64,000 nucleotides of DNA, from positions 3,348,001-3,412,000 of the forward strand of contig JAWKLJ010000001.1 in NCBI GenBank assembly GCA_041392805.1, read 5' to 3'. Numbering within the stretch: position 1 is the first letter of the stretch; each line of letters opens with the position of its first letter. The translations under genes were made by a program, and so were the position numbers. Below the pieces are notes generated by a model, which was not told where the DNA came from, did no database searches, and worked only from the letters and a program-made list of their open reading frames with translations. Shown here piece after piece: positions 42,815-51,112 of the stretch. Source of the DNA: Saprospiraceae bacterium. GTDB lineage: Bacteria > Bacteroidota > Bacteroidia > Chitinophagales > Saprospiraceae.

Positions 42815-44080
42815 ATGAACCCAAACCTAGTACTAGGAGCTGGCCAGTCCACCCTGAACACCTTGCTTTCCGAGTTATTTGCGGCCGTTAAACCAGAAAT
42901 TAACACCAAGATCAGCTCGATTCTGAATAAAGAGAATGAAAAACTCCACGCATATGGAATAGCATCCTTAGCGCTTGTTATTGAAGAAGCGCCCATAATT
43001 GATTTAATTGCTGGCGATGGAAATACTGCCGGTACATTGGAGCTACAAATGAATGCTCAACTGGGTATACACTTCACCCAAGGGGGGACGGCTAATGTAG
43101 ACATTACTTTAAAGGTAGGGATAAAAATGGCTATTGAAACTGCTAGCGGCCAAGCCTTACTGAATTTTCAGGTTACCTCTTTGAGTATTCAAACCAATAA
43201 CCCTTCAAACCCTACGATTGATGAAATACTAAATAATGCCATCATTCCTTCTCAATGGAGCCGAATTAGCCCAATGCGGTCCTTCCCAATCCCACCAAAA
43301 GCAATAAGCAAATTGCATGATTTTCATTTAAGCCTCCCTGCCATTGCGATTCAAGCGCCAAACTTTGTGGCTTATTTCTCCACTGTCGGAACGAGTATTC
43401 CTCCCATTCCTTCGCCAACTACTTGGCCTTCAAATGGCTTATTTTCCGAAATTCCTGTAACATTCTTACAGCAAACGCTTAATAACCAAATTGGACTGCC
43501 AATAGGCCCTCATACTTCACCTTCTACAACCATACTTCATTTTAAAATAGGAGGAGACTTGAGAGCTCAAATCAATCCGATTTCACAGGTTGAAATTGAA
43601 GCCGGTGGAGGTATTACCGCTACAGCAAGTGTCATAGCCGATGCAGAGCTTAAGATAAAAACACCTCATATTCCTATTGTCGGATCAAAAACCTTTAGCG
43701 TTGGCCCAAAAGCAACCGGAAACATAACATTTACCTTAAAGCCCACCATTGATGATAACAAGGTAAAAATCGAAATCGTCGACATCACGATTCCTGATTT
43801 TAGTTTTTCAATTGATGGGTTACCTGATCTTTTAAAACCCATTGAGCATCTATTATTCCGATGGCTGAATGACTTAATAAAGCCCCTATTAGAAGAAGCA
43901 TTAAAGGCATTACCTTTATTCAAAGTGAAAACACTACATCCTCATTTTAAAATATTGAACCAAGACATAGACATTCTAATCCAGCAATTATCGACCAGTG
44001 CAAAAGATACTTCCTTACTCGTAGATGCTCAATTGTCTTTTGCTAAAGCTACTGAACTTATACCTGCCAACCTATCCTAG
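42815..44080 (+). CDS. Unknown beta-rich protein, possibly TULIP/BPI-like
   Basis: A 421-residue protein with no signal peptide and no cysteine visible. It starts with a helix (AGQSTLNTLLSELFAAVKPE) and continues with long amphipathic beta strands, prolines and repeated I/V-x-I/V patterns (ADAELKIKTPHIPIVGSKTF). Near the end a second long helix occurs (LFRWLNDLIKPLLEEALKAL). Helix plus curved beta sheet, twice, recalls the TULIP lipid-binding fold of BPI and P47-type proteins. That is a pattern impression only. It is divergent from the LKSPWCN gene and upstream of a secreted metalloprotease. Confidence 0.75.
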   Translation: MNPNLVLGAGQSTLNTLLSELFAAVKPEINTKISSILNKENEKLHAYGIASLALVIEEAPIIDLIAGDGNTAGTLELQMNAQLGIHFTQGGTANVDITLKVGIKMAIETASGQALLNFQVTSLSIQTNNPSNPTIDEILNNAIIPSQWSRISPMRSFPIPPKAISKLHDFHLSLPAIAIQAPNFVAYFSTVGTSIPPIPSPTTWPSNGLFSEIPVTFLQQTLNNQIGLPIGPHTSPSTTILHFKIGGDLRAQINPISQVEIEAGGGITATASVIADAELKIKTPHIPIVGSKTFSVGPKATGNITFTLKPTIDDNKVKIEIVDITIPDFSFSIDGLPDLLKPIEHLLFRWLNDLIKPLLEEALKALPLFKVKTLHPHFKILNQDIDILIQQLSTSAKDTSLLVDAQLSFAKATELIPANLS

Positions 44081-44254
44081 TCGCATTAAATAGGAATAAC
44101 CCCAAATTACCGCTTTGGAAGTATGGATTTCCAAATTTTCAGGTGCTAGTACGTTGTGTAAAAATAAGCTAATAAACAGCAGCCTCAGACATCCGAAGTT
44201 TACTGGAGGGGCATCTGCAACACATTATACTAATTTAACTTAAAATCTTTAATT

Positions 44255-45406
44255 ATGACTTTCCAAAAAATTTTCAGTTTAACCCTTATTACAAGCGTTT
44301 TGTTGTGTAATACAATGATTGCACAAATAGATACTAAACCATTACCAGGCTCTGATATTGAGAAATTACAACAAAATTGTAAGACTTGTCAATCTGGGCT
44401 AGATTTGTTGAAAAACAATATGTATAAATACCCTAACAAACCTAGCGAAGGTGTTCAAGGAAAAAAAGCTTGGAACGAAGTATGGTCCGTATTCACGAAA
44501 AACCACTTGCCTTCCTGTAAGGCTATGGGAGCTTATATTAATAGTAATCTTGGCAAAAAGGTAACAGCTCCAATAATTGCATCTTATAGTCAGTTTAATG
44601 TTAAGAAATGGGAAGATTATTTTGATAGCAGTGTGGGAATTGTTATGCATGGTTCAAGAATTCCTAATTACTGCCCTGGACTCCACAGGAGGCAATTTGA
44701 CTGCCTAGAGGCATCACGGAGAATGATTGAGATTAGCATTCCTGGAGTAGAAAAGATTATTTCTATATTGAGCACACTAGAATGTACCCCTGAGAATGGA
44801 TATGCACATTGCAGGCTTGCTGGGAATAACAATATTACTATACTTGGAACTGAAAAAGTTTCAGCATCTGCAATGGTAAATGTTGATAATATATATAACA
44901 AAATCCTGGGGTTACTTAAACCAGAGTATCCAATTTCAAAAATGAATGGATACAAAGTATATATGACAAATGAAGAAACCATTAGTGAATTAGATGCTTT
45001 GGTACCTATTAATAGTATGTGGAAAACAGGGACTGGGGAAGGAACCCGCGACGACCTAAGGGGGGGAACTTCTCAAAATTTCTTATGGATTAGCGAACAA
45101 ATGATCTGTAAAACAGGGGTTGTTACAAGAGGAGAGAAGGATAAGACCACAAGAACTTTCGATCAAGTAGTTCATGAGTTTGGTCATGCTTTAGATTTTC
45201 GATTCAATTTAAGTTCTCAATATAATAGTATATACACAAACGAAGAAAACGAAGCATTCCCAAAAGTAGAGCGTTTTACTTGGTCTATACAACATTGGTT
45301 TGGAGTACCGACAGGAACATTGTCTTCAAAAGAAAACGAGTTGTTAACAAAGATTTTCAAAGAAAAAACGACATTCTCATGCTCTACCTATATTCCAAAT
45401 AATTAG
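44255..45406 (+). CDS. Secreted zinc metalloprotease-like protein
   Basis: A 383-residue exported protein with a signal peptide ending near TMIAQ. The zinc motif is VVHEFGHALDFRF: His307, Glu308 and His311, followed by LDFR as in many gluzincin- or Mep-like enzymes. A candidate third ligand is Glu near residue 325 (TNEENEAF), which I cannot confirm. Several Cys residues (in CKTCQSGLD, LPSCKAMG, FDCLEA, CTPENGYAHC, CSTYIPNN) suggest disulphides. There is no T9SS sorting domain. Function beyond peptidase fold is unknown. Confidence 0.75.
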   Translation: MTFQKIFSLTLITSVLLCNTMIAQIDTKPLPGSDIEKLQQNCKTCQSGLDLLKNNMYKYPNKPSEGVQGKKAWNEVWSVFTKNHLPSCKAMGAYINSNLGKKVTAPIIASYSQFNVKKWEDYFDSSVGIVMHGSRIPNYCPGLHRRQFDCLEASRRMIEISIPGVEKIISILSTLECTPENGYAHCRLAGNNNITILGTEKVSASAMVNVDNIYNKILGLLKPEYPISKMNGYKVYMTNEETISELDALVPINSMWKTGTGEGTRDDLRGGTSQNFLWISEQMICKTGVVTRGEKDKTTRTFDQVVHEFGHALDFRFNLSSQYNSIYTNEENEAFPKVERFTWSIQHWFGVPTGTLSSKENELLTKIFKEKTTFSCSTYIPNN

Positions 45407-45752
45407 TTTTTTATCTACAAAAACAGGTTACAAAAAATGCATAATTGACGGAAGAAAATAAATGATAGCGGGTTTAATGGGGTTTTGAAACAGCGATTCT
45501 CGCTTTAGAATAAAACATGGTTCTAAATCGAAGATTGCTGAAAAAATCACATACTTTATAAAATATTCATATAAATTTTTCATATTTGTCAATTACAAAT
45601 CATCCTCCAATGATTTAAGGCACGGTATTGTTATTTTATGTGCTGTGTCTAGTACTGTTTTAAAAAACAGCATAAAGTCTAGTAAACCAAGAAGAAAAGG
45701 AGGAAGCCGAAAATCCTGTAAAGAGTAGGTAAAACGCATAAACCCAATGTTT
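45407..45752. other. Non-coding stretch before the T9SS pair
   Basis: 346 bp without a gene. AT-rich, with short imperfect repeats but no stem I can define with confidence. It probably carries the promoter of the two T9SS genes that follow. Confidence 0.4.
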
Positions 45753-46244
45753 ATGAAGAAAGCGCTATTGTTATTTCTCAGTCTATTATGCGGTGGCTGG
45801 GGCTACAGTCAGTCGCTCAGCCTGGAGGTGATCGCCACCGCAGGCGATCATGTTAGCGGTTCCACTGCCCAGATGAGCTGGACCCTCGGGGAGCCCGTAA
45901 GCGAAACCTTTGCCGGATCGGGGTCCACCATCCTCACGCAAGGATTCCACCAAACCAACCTTTTGATCACTGCGGTGGAAGATGCTGCAGTGGATTTCCT
46001 GGTGTCGGTCTATCCCAATCCTACGGCCGAATGGCTCACTGTGGACGCACCAGACGCGCCAGCCGCTTTTGGACTAGAGTTGTTCGATGCGATGGGAAGG
46101 CCGTTGAGGTCCTTGCCGGTGGAACAACAAAGTGGAAAACGCACAGTCGACCTCACCGGCTTCACGCCCGGCATGTACCTGCTGCGCCTCCGCACTGAAG
46201 AACACAAAACCATTAAAACATTTAAGATCTTTAAAATCAAGTAA
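45753..46244 (+). CDS. T9SS type A sorting-domain protein
   Basis: A 163-residue secreted protein with a signal peptide (ALLLFLSLLCGGWGYSQ). The short middle part (STAQMSWTLGEPVSETF, LTQGFHQTN) is typical of small Bacteroidota exported proteins. The last 80 residues are a type IX secretion C-terminal domain: VSVYPNPTAEWLTVD, LELFDAMGRPL, TPGMYLLRLRTEEHKTIKTF. The start ATG at 45753 is preferred over the ATG at 45747. The next gene begins two bases after its stop, so the pair is one unit. Exact role unknown. Confidence 0.88.
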   Translation: MKKALLLFLSLLCGGWGYSQSLSLEVIATAGDHVSGSTAQMSWTLGEPVSETFAGSGSTILTQGFHQTNLLITAVEDAAVDFLVSVYPNPTAEWLTVDAPDAPAAFGLELFDAMGRPLRSLPVEQQSGKRTVDLTGFTPGMYLLRLRTEEHKTIKTFKIFKIK

Positions 46245-46246
46245 AC

Positions 46247-47509
46247 ATGAAAAAACTAATACTCGCTGTATTCACCTTACTACTTTTCAACGGCTTTGCC
46301 CAGGCGCAGGAAGTGCCTCAGGCGTTCAAGTACCAGGCCGTCGTACGCGACGCCGACGGCCAGTTGATCCCTGATCAGCAAGTCGGAATATTCATTGAAT
46401 TGGTCGGCACCGACACCATTTACAGTGAAACCCATACTGCCACGACCAATTCCTTTGGTTTGGTTAATCTCGAGGTCGGTCGGGGAACCCCTGTTTTCGG
46501 CACTTTTGCAGAGATCGATTGGAATCAACAAGTTAATATTGTGATCTCATTGGACGTGACAGGCGGTACCAACTACGAATTCATGGGCTTTTCTGAACTG
46601 CTCAGCGTACCCTTCGCCCTGCACGCCGCCAATGCTGGGAGCGGTGATGATATGGATAAAGACCCCACCAATGAATTGCAGGACTGGTCAAACCTGCCCG
46701 GCATCCCCGCCGATATCGCCGATGGTGATCAGGTAGATGATGCGGATGCAGACCCAGTCAATGAAATTCAGGTGTTGTCCCAGGATGGCGCCAATGTAAC
46801 CCTGAGTAAAGATGGTGGAACCATTTCCATCAATGATGCAGATGCAGATCCAGCCAACGAATTGGAAATGCCGACAGATGCGCAAGCCGGTGACATCGTT
46901 TACTATGATGGTACAAGCTGGAAGAAAGTTCCCACCGGCGGTTCAGGTCAGGTGCTTACCCTGGGGGCTGACGGGCTTCCTTATTGGGGTGGACTCATCA
47001 GCATTACCCTTCCAAATGGGGATATCGTTTATTTTTCACCGGTAGATAATTTTGGTGGTACCGGAGCAGACCAGGTACAATGGGGGCCACTTGAAGATAT
47101 TACTGCCATCCCCAATCTCAGTAAGCCTGAAGCTTTAATGGATTATAATGGAGAAAGTAACACTGCAGCCATTGTTGCTCAACTAGGCGATTATACCCCA
47201 CCCAACTCTAATTTAAGCTATGGTGCCAAACTTTGTGATGATCTCGTTGCCTTTGGCTACGACGATTGGTACTTACCAGCCGCAGGGGAACTCCATTATG
47301 CCGCTACCCAAACTGAATTGAGTTTTGGTGATAGTAATGGTTATTTAACTTCAACAGAAAATACGGCAACTGTCATGTGGTATTTTTTCCAGGGTACTGG
47401 TGTAGGAGGAGGAACATTTCCACCGGACATTTATAATTCAAGAAATAAAAGATGGAACGGCGCTTCCCCTGATTTCCCTGTTAAATGCCGCTGCGCCCGC
47501 CGCAACTAA
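46247..47509 (+). CDS. Secreted repeat protein with DADADP repeats and Lcl-like C-terminus
   Basis: A 420-residue exported protein, signal peptide ending near AQAQ. The N-terminal 120 residues (FKYQAVVRDADGQLIPDQQV, FSELLSVPFALHAANA) are a phage-tail-fibre-like or Bacteroidota surface-protein start. The middle has imperfect acidic repeats: DKDPTNELQ, DADADPVNEIQ, DADADPANELE. The C-terminal 130 residues (FGYDDWYLPAAGELHYA, VKCRCAR) look like the DUF1566/Lcl lectin-like domain. No T9SS sorting domain is visible, though the gene upstream (two bases away) has one. The pair probably forms part of one surface structure. Confidence 0.85.
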   Translation: MKKLILAVFTLLLFNGFAQAQEVPQAFKYQAVVRDADGQLIPDQQVGIFIELVGTDTIYSETHTATTNSFGLVNLEVGRGTPVFGTFAEIDWNQQVNIVISLDVTGGTNYEFMGFSELLSVPFALHAANAGSGDDMDKDPTNELQDWSNLPGIPADIADGDQVDDADADPVNEIQVLSQDGANVTLSKDGGTISINDADADPANELEMPTDAQAGDIVYYDGTSWKKVPTGGSGQVLTLGADGLPYWGGLISITLPNGDIVYFSPVDNFGGTGADQVQWGPLEDITAIPNLSKPEALMDYNGESNTAAIVAQLGDYTPPNSNLSYGAKLCDDLVAFGYDDWYLPAAGELHYAATQTELSFGDSNGYLTSTENTATVMWYFFQGTGVGGGTFPPDIYNSRNKRWNGASPDFPVKCRCARRN

Positions 47510-47518
47510 AAAGAAATC

Positions 47519-47645
47519 AGAAGACAGAAGTGAGAGGTGAGAAGTCAGAAATGAGAGGACAGATAAGGCAAGGAGAGGGCAAAAGTCCGCCCTTGCTGTC
47601 TCGCTTCTCGCTTCTCTCCGCTCTCAGCGCAGCGATCTGTCTTCT
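47519..47645. repeat. Polypurine-polypyrimidine inverted element
   Basis: AGAAGACAGA (47519-47528) is inverted at 47636-47645. The left arm is almost all purine with repeated GAGAGG and GAAGTCAGAA, the right arm pyrimidine with TCTCGCTTC. A second pair, GCAAGG/CCTTGC, is at 47568-47573 and 47591-47596. It is intergenic. Confidence 0.6.
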
Positions 47646-47657
47646 CCAACCAAAAAA

Positions 47658-47945
47658 ATGAGCACCAAACTAACCATCAAAATCTGCCTCTTATTCCTCA
47701 CCGGCCTCGCCATCAATCGCCTGCCGAGTGATATGCTGGCCGATCCTCAGGCATCTGAGGCAGTCTCCTTAGGTACCGCAAAACACCGGCCTCTAAAGAA
47801 ACAAAACAGTATATGCGCTATAGGTATTGATTTCTGCTGCACTGTTGGTATCGGATTGGCGTTGGAAGCGTGCCCAGCTCGTAGTGAATTGCGCTATGGC
47901 GAGTTGGTTTGCAGCCCAGTTGGTAGACAAGTTGGAGGCTCGTAA
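47658..47945 (+). CDS. Possible small secreted Cys-containing protein
   Basis: A 95-residue ORF with a hydrophobic leader (IKICLLFLTGLAINRLPSD) and five Cys in its second half (SICAIGIDFCCTVGIG, then EACPARSEL and ELVCSP). It starts 13 bp after the inverted element. No homologue is recognised and no downstream operon partner exists. It may be real or spurious; the leader and Cys content argue mildly for real. Confidence 0.35.
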   Translation: MSTKLTIKICLLFLTGLAINRLPSDMLADPQASEAVSLGTAKHRPLKKQNSICAIGIDFCCTVGIGLALEACPARSELRYGELVCSPVGRQVGGS

Positions 47946-48029
47946 TGGACGTGTGTGGGCATAAGGCCTATAAGGGAATGGGCCTCTATCGCGCCTTTTT
48001 CTTAAACTTCAGCTATCCCGAATAGCCAA

Positions 48030-49274
48030 TCAATACAACAAGCCAAACAGCCACAACGGAATCCGCCATTGTCCACCGCTTAAATCGCTGTCAATGACAG
48101 CAAAGTGGTGGTCGGCGGGACCAATTTGTTGTCGGGTTTTATCCGGGCCACCCACTTCGAAGACATAGCGGTCGAACTTGTCAATCAGGACGAAATCGCC
48201 CACTTTGGGAAGTTGAATTTCCGGTGGTGCGATGTCGGCCGCTTGGGTAAGGTAGTGCAATTGGTTGTAAAAGAAGGTCTCACGCAGCGTGCTGATTTCC
48301 ACCTGGCTGGGGGCTAAGGCATACAGTAGGTTGGGGTTATTGAGATAAACTTTATCCGGTTTGCCGAGTGCAGCAATCCCTTTGCTCTCCTGTCGAAGTG
48401 ATAGGATAAGGTCGGCATCTTCTAGCAATTGCAGGTATTTGAGTAGGGTGTCACGGCCCATTTCCAGCCGGGCCGCCAACTTGCTAACATTGGGTTTGAA
48501 TGGGACCGACGAAGCGATAGCGTAGAGGAGTCGTCCGAGTTTTTGGTAATCCGTTCCGCCTTGCTCGTTTACATTGGGAATATCGACCTCCAGTACCAAT
48601 TGAATGGCTTGGGTAAGTCGACGCAGGTAACCCTTTGGGTCTTCCAGAAAAAACGGATAATATCCCTCCTGCCAATAGTGGCGTAGCGCTTCTACCGGGC
48701 GGGGCAAGATATCATGGATGATTTGCTGGGCAATATGATCGTGGTTTTGTCGTAAATCAGCAAAAGAAATTGGCTCAATTTCAATTCCTTCTTTGAGCAA
48801 TAAATATTCCCGAAAGGATAAGCCAGTCATCTGGTATTGCAGGGCACGCCGACTAAGGTCTGCCCTTTGCTTGAGTATCCGAATCGCCGAAGAACCGGTA
48901 AAAGTTACCTTCAATTTTGTGCGGTGCAGGTCATAGACCTGCTTTAATTCTTGCGCCCAACTACCATAGCCATAGCGGTGCACCTCGTCCAGAAACAAAT
49001 AGCGCCCTCCTTCCATGGCGTAGCGCTCGGCGAAATCTAGTAGCCGGTTTTCTTGAAAGTAGAGGTCTCCCAGGTCTACGTACAACGCTTTTTCAGGTGG
49101 AAGCCCCAATTGTTGTAGCCGTTGCAATAAGAGACTAGTCTTACCTACGCCCCGGCTACCTAGGATGGCATTCAAGGGGCTCTCCCAATCGATGTTATGA
49201 AATAGCGGGCGAATATGACCTGCGGGAGCAGTGGTCAAAGCCGCTTGGCTGATTGCAAATAGGCGCTCGAACAT
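48030..49274 (-). CDS. AAA ATPase with DUF4143 (AAA_14 family)
   Basis: A 414-residue ATP-binding protein. Walker A is GSRGVGKTSLL and Walker B is RYLFLDEVHRYG. The C-terminal half (LRETFFYNQLHYLTQ, LPKVGDFVLIDKFDRYVFEV) is the DUF4143 part with a PD-(D/E)xK-like fold. Such proteins are common, highly mobile orphan genes in Bacteroidota, with unclear function. A winged-helix segment (SKLAARLEMGRDTLLKYLQL) is also visible. Single transcription unit. Confidence 0.9.
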   Translation of the reverse strand: MFERLFAISQAALTTAPAGHIRPLFHNIDWESPLNAILGSRGVGKTSLLLQRLQQLGLPPEKALYVDLGDLYFQENRLLDFAERYAMEGGRYLFLDEVHRYGYGSWAQELKQVYDLHRTKLKVTFTGSSAIRILKQRADLSRRALQYQMTGLSFREYLLLKEGIEIEPISFADLRQNHDHIAQQIIHDILPRPVEALRHYWQEGYYPFFLEDPKGYLRRLTQAIQLVLEVDIPNVNEQGGTDYQKLGRLLYAIASSVPFKPNVSKLAARLEMGRDTLLKYLQLLEDADLILSLRQESKGIAALGKPDKVYLNNPNLLYALAPSQVEISTLRETFFYNQLHYLTQAADIAPPEIQLPKVGDFVLIDKFDRYVFEVGGPDKTRQQIGPADHHFAVIDSDLSGGQWRIPLWLFGLLY

Positions 49275-49490
49275 TTTTTGACTTTATTTCAAGTCAAAAA
49301 TACAAATTTTTGACTTTATATCAGTACAAAAATACAATAATGATAGCTTGTTTACACCTACATCCTTTGTACACCTACCCTTTTGCTAACGAAAAGTGAC
49401 TCAAACCTGCCCTAAGTTCCCTTTACTTTTATACAATTTTAAGCAGGCAATAACACTTAATTTTGTTGCCCATATCAAAAATGTATTAAA

Positions 49491-50885
49491 ATGAAGAAAT
49501 CACCCGACTTTTACACCCTATTGATACTAAGTTGCCTCTTTCTCACACTAGGATTTAGGACACAGGCCCAATCTATTGACAAACATTACAAAACAGAAGC
49601 GATCAACACGCTCAAGCAGTTGATGAACGAGCGTTATGTTTTCCCGGATGTAGCCCAGAAAACAAGTGCACACCTTGACAAACAGCTCCAATCTGGCCAA
49701 TTCGATGCCTCCGAGGACCTGGAAAGCTTTGCCAAAGCTTTAACCATCGAGGTGCAATCCATCAACAAGGACAAGCACATGCGGATACGGCCAATGCCAC
49801 CCTTCCAGGCACCAGAAAACACGCCTTCCCGGATGATCGAGGAGCATTTGAATCAACTAAAACAAAGCAGGGCCAGCGTTGCCGGATTCCAAGCCATTGA
49901 AAAACTAGATGGCAATATTGGCTACATCGATTTACGTGGCTTTTACGGTGTCGAGGTGGGCGGCCCCATGGCGGACCTCGCGATGAAGATGCTCGCTACC
50001 TCTGACGCCATGATTATTGATCTACGAAAAAACGGAGGAGGAAGCCCTGGCATGGTCCAATACCTCTGTAGTTACTTTTTTGACAAGCGCGTTCACCTCA
50101 ATAGCCTTTACTGGCGACAAAGTGATGAAACCCAGGAATTCTGGACGCTCGACAAAGTAGCTGGTAAAAAAATGCCAGATGTTCCTTTATTCATCCTTAC
50201 CAGTTCCCGGACTTTCTCTGGTGCAGAGGAATTCTCCTACAATATGCAAACCCAAAAAAGAGCCACCTTGGTAGGCGAAACGACTGGCGGAGGCGCCAAT
50301 CCCGGCGGTACCTTTAGAATCAACAAAGACCTTACCGTTTTTATCCCTACCGGTACCGCTATTAATCCTATTACAGGTACCAATTGGGAAGGAGTTGGTG
50401 TCATCCCAGAGGTGAAGACAAGCAAAGAGGACGCCTTAGATAAAGCGATTGCCTTAGCGACAGAGGCAGCAGCAGCCTATCGAGAAAAAACCGAAAAAAA
50501 GGTCAGCGCTCTTTTGCAAGACTTATTCAAGCAGTTGACATCGCCTAATGGAGAAGAAGCTAGTCTGGCAAGCCTAAAGGAAGGATGCGAACTTGGCATA
50601 TTAGGGGAGAATGACATTAATATGCTCGGCTATTACTTTCTGCAAGAAGTTAAAAATAGCCAGGCAGCAGAGCTTGTTTTGAAAAACAATACCCTTTTAT
50701 TTCCTTCTTCGGCAAATGTTTTTGATAGTTATGGTGAGGCGCTAGCAACCAATGGTAAAATAGCGGAAGCAGCAAAAAGCTATAGAAAAGCGGTTGAACT
50801 CGCCAAAGCCAATCAGGACCCTAACCTGGAATTATTTGAAGAAAACCTGGAGCGGGTAGAAGGTAAGTTGAAGAAAAGTAATTAG
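49491..50885 (+). CDS. S41 family peptidase with TPR-like tail
   Basis: A 464-residue exported peptidase, signal peptide ending near RTQAQ. The S41 core shows MIIDLRKNGGGSPGMV, the nucleophile Ser in SSRTFSGAEEF, and GETTGGGANPGGTFRI. There is no PDZ domain, as in the IRBP-like S41 branch. Residues 350-464 hold TPR-like helices (FDSYGEALATNGKIAEAAKS). TAATTTTG at 49458-49465 is a possible -7 box 25 nt before the ATG, without a good -33 box. It stands alone. Confidence 0.9.
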   Translation: MKKSPDFYTLLILSCLFLTLGFRTQAQSIDKHYKTEAINTLKQLMNERYVFPDVAQKTSAHLDKQLQSGQFDASEDLESFAKALTIEVQSINKDKHMRIRPMPPFQAPENTPSRMIEEHLNQLKQSRASVAGFQAIEKLDGNIGYIDLRGFYGVEVGGPMADLAMKMLATSDAMIIDLRKNGGGSPGMVQYLCSYFFDKRVHLNSLYWRQSDETQEFWTLDKVAGKKMPDVPLFILTSSRTFSGAEEFSYNMQTQKRATLVGETTGGGANPGGTFRINKDLTVFIPTGTAINPITGTNWEGVGVIPEVKTSKEDALDKAIALATEAAAAYREKTEKKVSALLQDLFKQLTSPNGEEASLASLKEGCELGILGENDINMLGYYFLQEVKNSQAAELVLKNNTLLFPSSANVFDSYGEALATNGKIAEAAKSYRKAVELAKANQDPNLELFEENLERVEGKLKKSN

Positions 50886-50915
50886 TACACGAGGGGGTAG
50901 GCATTAATCATTAAT

Positions 50916-50978
50916 GGCATTCGTGTCAATCCGTGCTTTAAGTTTAGCCACGAATTGACACGAATTTTCACGAATGCC
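50916..50978. repeat. Hairpin with CACGAATT tandem units
   Basis: GGCATTCGTG (50916-50925) and CACGAATGCC (50969-50978) are perfect inverted repeats. An inner pair TGTCAATCCGTG and CACGAATTGACA has 11 of 12 matches. The right arm contains the unit CACGAATT repeated with small variations. Such elements are common intergenic repeats in Bacteroidota. Confidence 0.65.
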
Positions 50979-51050
50979 TAGATTTAGAGTTTTGGCTTCA
51001 GTGGTTTAAATTATATCACCCCTCAGTTAATTCACAAATAGCCGGAAAAT

Positions 51051-51091
51051 AAAAAAGCCTGCCGGATACATAAATACCGACAGGCTTTTTC
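51051..51091. terminator. Bidirectional terminator between S41 gene and recA
   Basis: AAAAAGCCTG (51052-51061) and CAGGCTTTTT (51081-51090), extended by CGG/CCG pairing. T-tracts occur on both strands. It lies 22 bp after the recA stop and serves both convergent genes. Confidence 0.85.
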
Positions 51092-51112
51092 ATTTAATCA
51101 TAAAACCATTGA

